A stretch of DNA of 64,000 nt from Orientallactaga sibirica (Eukaryota > Chordata > Mammalia > Rodentia > Dipodidae), in assembly GCA_036365145.1 (NCBI GenBank), contig JAEOAD010000029.1, positions 25,413,001 through 25,477,000 of the forward strand, read 5' to 3'. The first letter of the stretch is position 1. Every line of letters starts with the position of its first letter. Under the pieces are notes generated by a model. That model was given only the letters and a program-made list of their open reading frames with translations. It ran no database searches and had not been told where the DNA came from. Positions 57,248-64,000 of the stretch are shown here, in pieces. Made by a program: the position numbers and the translations under genes.

Positions 57248-57398
57248 GCTTGGTGTGGTGACACACACTTTTAATCCCACCACTCTACTCAGGAGGCCAA
57301 GGTAAGAGGATTGCTGTGAGTTTGGGGCCAATATGAGACTACATAATGAATTCCATTAAGCTTGGGCTACAGTAAAAACTCTATTTCAAACAAAAATG
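57248..57398 (+). mobile_element. B1 SINE, full length, decayed
   Basis: 'gcttggtgtggtgacacaca', 'cttttaatcccaccactcta', 'aagcttgggctacagtaaaa'. TSD ttgagatgtg at 57238-57247 and 57399-57408. Confidence 0.92.
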
Positions 57399-57579
57399 TT
57401 GAGATGTGAAGCTCACACAAACCCATGAATATTCATGGCAGCAATATTTACAAAGACACTCAATGTTAATCCACTGATAAATGGTTGCATGAAAGGTTCT
57501 GATGAGATACAGCCAAATATCATTCAGTCATAAAGACAAATGAAGTTTGCTGGTCCATGCTACAGTGAGGATAGACCTA

Positions 57580-57894
57580 TGTCGTGGATTGAATGTGAAT
57601 GTATGTCTCCCCCTCACCTTGATTATTTTTTGATTAAAACCAAGCTTTTTGCTTAAGCTGGCTGCTGGAGGGGGCATGTCACTGAGGAACAATTTGAATC
57701 CAGTTCAAAGATGTGGAAAGAATTGTTTGAGCTCAGAGTTTGCATATCTGTTGATGTTGGGGTTTTTCTCTGTTTGGATGTATGGAAGAAAGCAGCTTTT
57801 TCCACCATTGATGGAACTTCCCCTGGATCTATAAGTCTGAAATAAACCCATTCCTCCCCTCAACTGTGCAGGGTTGGATGTTTGTCCTAGCAAT
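57580..57894 (+). mobile_element. MaLR-related LTR (second subfamily), nested in L1M
   Basis: Starts 'tgtcgtggattgaatgtgaa', contains 'gctggagggggcatgtcact' and 'agtctgaaataaacccattc' (AATAAA), ends 'tcctagca'. Possible 5-bp TSD accta/atcta at 57575-57579 and 57895-57899. Related to 32665. Confidence 0.78.
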
Positions 57895-57975
57895 CTATAA
57901 CATGTTATTCTAAGTGAAACAATCTATAACATGTTATAGACTGCAACAATCTATAACATGTCATGCTAAGTGAAA
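57890..57975 (+). repeat. Triplicated ~28-bp motif
   Basis: 'caatctataacatgt' occurs at about 57890, 57920 and 57947, each followed by related 'tat.cta.gtgaaa' or 'tatagactgcaa' text. A local tandem triplication spanning the LTR/L1M junction. Confidence 0.8.
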
Positions 57976-58260
57976 GTCAGACTATAGGTAACAAATATGA
58001 AATGCTAAGATTAATAAGTCTATAGACACAGTAAGCTCATTAGTATTTGCCAATGGCAGTAGAGAAGATAGCATGCCTGTAACTTCTCAAGTGAACAAGT
58101 TTCTTTGTGCGACGAAAATATTTTGGAATGAGACAACAGTGAACAGGTGTACAACATTATTAATATATTCAGTTCCATTGAGTTGTACATTTTTACATGA
58201 TTTATAATAGGAAACATTATCTTATATGAATATAGAGAAATAAAAATATGTGCATTAAAT

Positions 58261-60327
58261 ATCCCTAAATAGGGATTTTTAAAAATAGGACATTTTAATT
58301 GAAGTATTTGTTATTACTAATGAAATATTTTAAGTTAATCTAATGCTTTACTTGGATTTACTGTGTCACTTCTGAGCAAAGTCCATACATACTGAAGTAG
58401 CTTAGACAATCAATCTTTTAAAAAAAAAAGGCTCATGGAATCATCTCCCTACTTGTTGTTGTAGTTGACAATGACATTTGGGCTTGTGATGAAACTTTTT
58501 TACTCTTACTCTAAACTTGGAAATGAAAACTAGTTTTGAAAATGGAAACTCAATTGTCAATTTTAATCTTTTTTCCATGGTTCAGCAACTTCTTCCCTTT
58601 ATTTCCTCCTGAGAAATAGACAACAGTTGAACCTATGTGTTTAGTTCAAAGAATAACAGACTATTTGAACTTTCTGTCTTACTTTTCAGATTCAGGACTA
58701 ATCCTATTTCTCTCTTCCCACATAACATTTTCTAGTTGCATAATTACATTTACAAAAAAATATTTCCATGATTTTCTGTTATAAGCTCAGTGTCCTGAGG
58801 AAATCTGTCCTGGCCTCAAACCTCTGGATACTACCATTTGTCAGTGCCATCTACAGATTGCTGAAGTATCAATCTCTGTGATTATAACTATGTCTATTTC
58901 TTCCTAGGCATCACCAGGAAAAGTTCTGCTTCAGTGAGTTACAGACAAGCTCACACAATGTAATTTTATAAAGAGTTTGAGCAGCACCAAGCTAGCTGTT
59001 AAAATTGACTTTACTCTCAGCACCCTGGCATAAAACCCGTATCCCTCAGGCTAGCTGTTTGCAATTCCTTGAGTATCATTTCTTCCTGCCCACCACTCTC
59101 CATCTGCCTTTTTAAAGGAAACTGACTCTCTCTAAAAATACCTTTATATTTTTTCTCCAAAACTCATCTGCATTATTCAATAAAATTAATTATTTTCAGG
59201 AATCACTCCCTTAACCCCACATATTCACTCACTATTCCTTTCACATTGCCTTCACACTTCTAAAGAATAAATTGAGCACAGCTTTCTGTAATATTCCAGG
59301 AAACTTGCACTTTCCTACACAAACAGATCATCCTTGCTAACGGCAGTGACTACCTCAGTATTTTTTACTAATAATATTATGCAGTATAGTGCTCTAATCA
59401 AAGGATGGTCATCTTAAATATGTATCTTTCTCACATCTCAATTCCCCTCAACTTCATCACCCAAGCATAAACATGTTATCTTTTAAGTATAGAATGAATT
59501 TTCATTGTTTTCTCAAAGTTGTCATGTTCTATAGGTATTCTAATGAATCATAGACATTTTACTCTACTGTTACTGCTGATTTAATCTAGTACCTCTCAGA
59601 ACTAAAACCTTCTGCCTCCCAGCACTGTCTGATTCATCAGCATGATACTGAGGATGATAACTTTACTGCATCAATGTTGTATCAACTAGTCTGTGCCACC
59701 AGAAAATAGGGAGCAAAAAAAAACTAAAACTCTTATTTTCTCTCTGAATACTGGACCACAGCTGCCTAGCAAACTAACAATAAATGTGAACAGAGAATCA
59801 GTGTTATAGACACTCACATATTTTTGTGCTGTTTGACAAGGGGTGAAGATGAACTGAAGTTACCTTTGCCCTTGACATTCTTTCCCTGAAGAATACTAAA
59901 GGAGTTGCTGACAGAAAGAACAGCAGCAAACAGCACAGATGATAACAATTATTTATTGTTTGATGATGGCCTTTCCAGATACTGTTGATAAAGGTGAACA
60001 AACTCAAACAGAATGTGTTAAAGGCCAATACATCATCTCTTTTTACCTCAAGTATTGAGCGTTCAGATCATGAACCAGTGCTTGCAAAAGACATGGAAAT
60101 ATGATTAAAAACAAAAGAAATCATTTTTAAAAATACAACACACACATCCTACAAGACTTCCATCAAGTTATTGATCCTAATTTTAGCACACAAGTCAATA
60201 CATATAACCTACAAATGGTCCTGGAGACTTAATATTTCCTATAATACGTTTAGGGAAAGGAAGAAAAGAAACCCTCATCTTATACATTTTCTGTGCACAC
60301 AATTTTTATTCTTCTCATTTCCACTCT
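58261..60327. other. No gene; 2-kb unique-looking AT-rich DNA
   Basis: The longest stretch in which I recognise no repeat. Largest frame 74 codons, no splice-site-framed exon candidate I would defend. Confidence 0.5.
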
Positions 60328-60452
60328 TTATTTTTTGAGGTTGGGACCAGGCTGATCTGGAATTCATTGTGTTGTCCCAGGTTGACTTCCAACTCACATT
60401 GATCCTTTCAAGTGCTGCGATAAAAGACATGTTCCACCAAGCCTGGTGGGTT
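60328..60452 (-). mobile_element. B1 SINE, decayed
   Basis: 'ttttttgaggttgggaccag', 'gctgatctggaattcattgt', 'caagtgctgcgataaaagac' is antisense B1 with a short deletion near the left end. Confidence 0.8.
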
Positions 60453-60899
60453 CTCAGTTTCACTCTAATATCACGTTGTCTAGTACAATTTTGCTTCTTG
60501 ATATCTAAAAGACTATTATTATGTTATATTATTTACTTTTGTCAGTTAATTACATATATCTTTGTATTATTATCATGTTTCTATATTACTCTCCTCAATG
60601 ACGCTGTGATTTCCTAAAACTGATGTGGATACAGGCCCCATGCTAATTTTATTACTTCCTATACTACACAGTCACCTCTGTAACATTGGGACTCATTTGA
60701 GCATTTGTCTGAGTAGAGGCCATTTAAGTAGAAGTAAATGAACCAAACACAAATAAACACTTTCAGATTAGCTGAGCCCATTCCAATGACCACTGAGTTG
60801 TTGTTTCACTGTAATGGTTGACAGCTTCCTACTGGCTTTTCTATTTGATCTAATTTCTATATTGATATTACTAAGATTTCTCCAAACATTGTGAAATTG
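60453..60899. other. No gene; unclassified DNA
   Basis: No repeat family recognised. Confidence 0.5.
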
Positions 60900-61135
60900 G
60901 TTAATGTTAGGCATCATGGTTTATTCCTTTGCCACTCTAGTGGTTATTTTTGTGGCAGTGTGACCATAATGGTTGACCAAAACAACTTAAACGAAGAAAT
61001 GTATATGTCATTTCATAGATTCAGAAGTCTCTCTCCATCATGGTGGGGAGAACTTGGCAACAAGTGTGAGGCAGCTGTTGCTCACATCACTGGAGATAAG
61101 GAAGCAGAGAAAGCATGCTGGCACCAGGGGTAGGT
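60900..61135 (-). repeat. Ancient interspersed repeat related to 35755-36095
   Basis: Plus strand 'ccatcatggtggggagaact', 'gaggcagctgttgctcacat', 'gaagcagagaaagcatgctg' mirrors the same family at 35838-35940. More diverged. Confidence 0.5.
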
Positions 61136-61211
61136 AAAACCTCAAAAGATTTATTTGTGTCAGTCATGGACAATTTCCTGATAATTCCAAAGCCTTCAAA
61201 ATAATGCTACA

Positions 61212-61442
61212 GGACTGGAGAGATTGCTTAGTGTTTAAGGTGCTTACTGTCAAAAGAGAAAGGACCCCGGTTTATTTCCCCAGTATCCACGAAAAGCCAC
61301 ATGCATCTGGAGTTCATTTGCAGTGGCTGGAGGCCCTGGTGCACCCATTCTCTTTCTCTCTCTTTCTCTCTCTCTTTGTCTATCTACCCCTGTTTCTCTC
61401 TCTCTTCAACAAATAAATATAATTTTATAAAGCTTTAAAAAG
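61212..61442 (+). mobile_element. DIP-like SINE, short form
   Basis: 'aggactggagagattgctta', 'ctggagttcatttgcagtgg', CT-rich run, tail. TSD ataatgc(t/c)aca at 61201-61211 and 61443-61453. Confidence 0.92.
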
Positions 61443-61704
61443 ATAATGCCACAAACTAGGGCAGAAGGCTCAAAACACAGGCCTAAAAGGGAGTTATTTC
61501 AAATTCTGATAAATCTATCCTAAAAAATAAAAATTAAGGTTTATTTAATATTTATATTATACTTTTAGTGACAGGATAATTTGGCAAAATGTTTTAAATA
61601 TCAAAACTTCCCATGAAAATGATCTTGATAGACTATGAATAATACTTATCTCACTATATAATATATGACTGTTATATATATGCCCTACAATTTCTAGAGC
61701 AGAA
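61443..61704. other. No gene; AT-rich
   Basis: No repeat family recognised. Confidence 0.5.
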
Positions 61705-61967
61705 TTTTTTTTTTTTTTTGGAGAGAGACACAGAGAGAGAGAGGGAGAGGAAGACAGATAGAGATGGATGCGCCAGCAGCCTCTCAGCTGCTGCAAATGA
61801 AATACAGATGTGTGTGTCCCCTTGTGGTCAAGTGTGGCATTGCACCCTTGCGTCACTTTGCATGTGGCTAAAAGTGTGACCTGGAGATTGGAACCACTGG
61901 AGATTGGAACCAGCGTTCTTAGGCTTAGGAGACAGGCGCCTTAACCGCTAAGCCATCTCTCCAGCCC
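61705..61967 (-). mobile_element. DIP-like SINE, long form, with head duplication
   Basis: T-run (61705-61719), (GA)n, 'ccccttgtggtcaagtgtgg', duplicated 'ggagattggaacca', right end 'ctaagccatctctccagccc'. Flanking 'cagaa(a)ttt' is a short probable TSD. Confidence 0.93.
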
Positions 61968-64000
61968 AGAAATTTAAGATATGTTTTAAATAGAAGACTG
62001 TTTATTCATTAATGTTATTTACTTTTTTACTATATTCAAACAATGTACTTTTATAGATTATACACACATGTAGTCTTCTCTACAAAACTAACCATTAGAT
62101 TTTACTCTGATATTTCCTAGGTTTTATCATCAATAACTAGACTCTAAAGCATAAGTTTCCATCTGGAAATTGTTAGGCTCCTTTCATTCAGATAAGAATA
62201 ATGATTTTATAATCACTATATAGAAGCAAATGTATTATATTATATAGAAGCAAATGTAATTGTTTAATAAACAAAAATTATTAAAGGGCTGAAAGCACAT
62301 TATATAGGACGAAGGAAGACAGTTTCCTAGAACATGCCAGGCCCTTGGTTAGATCTCAAGCAAACGAAACACATCAAAATATGGTCAGATAGAATTTATT
62401 AAGAATTTTTTTGATATGACATAGAACAGAAAACTAACTATGTGGCAAAACCCAAATTTTAGGGTTAAAATTAGTAGAGTTATAATCTATATATCTGTGT
62501 TTATACATGTTTATAATGCATCTAAATTGTTCTATAGGAAGATCTATTTTGTAATTTTGTTATATCACTGTGTAAAATAGTTTTATTTTAATACATACAA
62601 CTTTTTAATATTCTTAATGTGTGTAGGTTATAACATTGCAGTAGAAAATTGATAATCATGTTTTTAATCAATATTTTTCGTCTTTTGAACTTGGACATAT
62701 GTTATCTGTGGATACTTCTTCAGTTTTCCTTTATTCAAATATTTGTGGGGAGAAAGAGGAGGAAGTAGAAACATGGTTGTCATTCTGAATTTCTAATTAT
62801 TATCAGGGCATAGATGATCGATATCACTCCTCTTTCTTCCTTCCTAGTGTTAGGAACTCCCCAACACATGGGTCACATGCTGGATGAGACCGGTCTTTGC
62901 AAGAAGACTGGATTTCATTCTTAAACTGACCAGATGGACCTTCAGTTGAGAAAACATGTGTATTGCTCCCCTGCTCACTTGCTTCCTGGAGACACAAAAT
63001 GACTCTTGTACATCTTGCAATATTAATTGTTGAGAGCCTGAAATGTGCACAACACAACACCAACACTTTCCTTTCTTAACATACTTCCCTCTGAAAGAAG
63101 ATGACAAGTCAAAAAATGGTAGAGATGGTTCCATCAGACTGACGCCTGGATTCACAGATGGAGAACGCTTATGACATTATCCTGTCCTTTAGCTGGTCCA
63201 ACTGTCCATTTACTTCTTAAATAATGGATCTTATTGTCTTACAAAACAATCTAGCAAGATTTTAGTGGGTTTATTAACTTGTCATTTTAGCTCACAGTCT
63301 CTGGAATAGGAGGAATTTGCACGTGGATAGGACACAGGTCATGAAAACCTTGGTTTTAGTTCTCTTGGGTGACTTGCAAACTACTTTATTCCCTTTACTT
63401 GGTACATTTCTGAGTAATAAATCTAAACAGTCAATACACTGTAGATAGAACTTTCTAAACATCCATCATCTAATGTTGTAGAAGCACAACAAACTGGGAA
63501 TAAATGGAATTCACTGATATATCAGTATATTATTCATGGTGAGGATTACATATAAGGTACATAACTTCAGACATGATGAGCAACAATCTGAGAAAGAAAA
63601 TGCAAACCAAAAACCCTTTCCTCACATCTACTTGAGCAACAAGGAGCAGACTAAATCCATCTGTCTCATTGTAATCTCACTGCTTGCTTGCCATCATCTG
63701 AGAAGGTTTCGAACTATCCCTTTTTTCTCTGCATCTTTCATTTCTTACACAGCGCAGGATACAGATATGCTCAACAATAATTATACTATGTTTATTAATA
63801 AATGGACAGGATATGAGGTTGGTGATAAGGTAAGGTCATGGTGGTGGTGAAATTCCAATATGCAAAACATGCCTCTCTTTTAGTGCTGTAACACACATAT
63901 GTTAGACTATCCCTCCCTCCAACCTAAAAAAAAATCTACACAGAAACATCCTCTTATACTGTTTCCTATACATAGTTATATCCGTATCTTACTCTCATTT
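61968..64000. other. No gene; AT-rich unclassified DNA
   Basis: No SINE, L1 or LTR recognised. A short duplication 'tatatagaagcaaatgta' (62218 and 62242) is present. Overlapping minus frames at 62824-63155 (80 and 101 codons) lie in less AT-rich DNA but show no family features. The frame at 63536-63850 (104 codons, plus) is likewise unrecognised. Confidence 0.45.

Larger units (their letters stand above)
57100..58260 (+). mobile_element. Ancient L1M 3' end (ORF2 end plus 3' UTR), interrupted
   Basis: Pieces 57100-57247, 57399-57579 and 57895-58260 read in order as an old mammalian L1 3' end: 'gaatattcatggcagcaata', 'atatcattcagtcataaaga', 'ttctaagtgaaa', 'attttggaatgagacaacag', 'tccattgagttgtacatttt'. 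A B1 and a MaLR LTR are inserted in it. Confidence 0.85.

Noticed and set aside
62824..63155. Overlapping minus frames of 80 and 101 codons in less AT-rich DNA
   Set aside because: I considered an exon or pseudogene, but two overlapping frames and no recognisable family argue against it.
1..64000. CRISPR arrays, operons, bacterial promoters, tRNA or rRNA genes
   Set aside because: The window is mammalian. tRNA-like A/B boxes belong to SINE heads, and no regular spacer-repeat arrays or rRNA segments were seen.

Overview
This window looks like gene-free nuclear DNA from a rodent, most likely a jerboa-type (dipodoid) species. I see no exon series, no protein gene with a convincing intact frame and no functional RNA gene. 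The sequence is AT-rich and full of interspersed repeats. The rodent call rests on several B1 (7SL-derived) and B4 SINEs. The narrower dipodoid call rests on some two dozen copies of a tRNA-derived B2-superfamily SINE, which begins 'ggctggagagatggcttagc' and ends in a CT-rich run plus an A-rich tail. I identify it as the jerboa DIP family from memory, without a database check. It occurs in two forms: a short form with '(gat)gcacaaggtggcgcatg', and a long form with 'gttccaatctccagg' and 'gaccacaaggggg'.

Layout. 0-5 kb: a GC-rich degenerate tandem array (547-1650) resembling an L1 promoter, a young B1, then the 3' end of a beta-type (class II) endogenous retrovirus with env transmembrane remnant, polypurine tract and LTR (3455-4434). 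5-9 kb: a SINE pair, then L1 ORF2 debris with a 560-bp direct tandem duplication that carries a B4 copy. 10-18 kb: a MaLR LTR, L1 3' UTR, a broken class I retrovirus gag-pro piece with a zinc-knuckle motif (14.1-15.05 kb), and a 96-bp direct repeat. 18-24 kb: a 35-bp tandem array built from a B1-like motif, a MIR, and a 2.1-kb L1 3' half interrupted by two SINEs. 25-30 kb: L1 3' end, L1 ORF1/5' UTR on the minus strand, and an LTR nested inside another LTR. 30-45 kb: SINEs, a U6 snRNA retropseudogene, an old MST/MLT-like LTR, L1 pieces. 46-48 kb: a MaLR element whose two LTRs belong to different subfamilies. 48-64 kb: MIRs, more L1 and SINEs, and an ancient L1M 3' end split by a B1 and an LTR.

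The stretches without repeats (for example 40.8-42.5, 50.8-52.3 and 58.3-60.3 kb) look unique and AT-rich. They may hold conserved noncoding elements, but sequence alone cannot show this.

Nothing here works as a gene system. What the window offers is a layered record of retrotransposon insertions, many with readable target-site duplications (TSDs), and a few structurally odd repeats. I found no new biological system. The most unusual structures are the B1-like 35-bp array, which shares a 24-bp block with the GC-rich array 16 kb away, the near-identical 560-bp tandem duplication, and the MaLR with mismatched LTRs.
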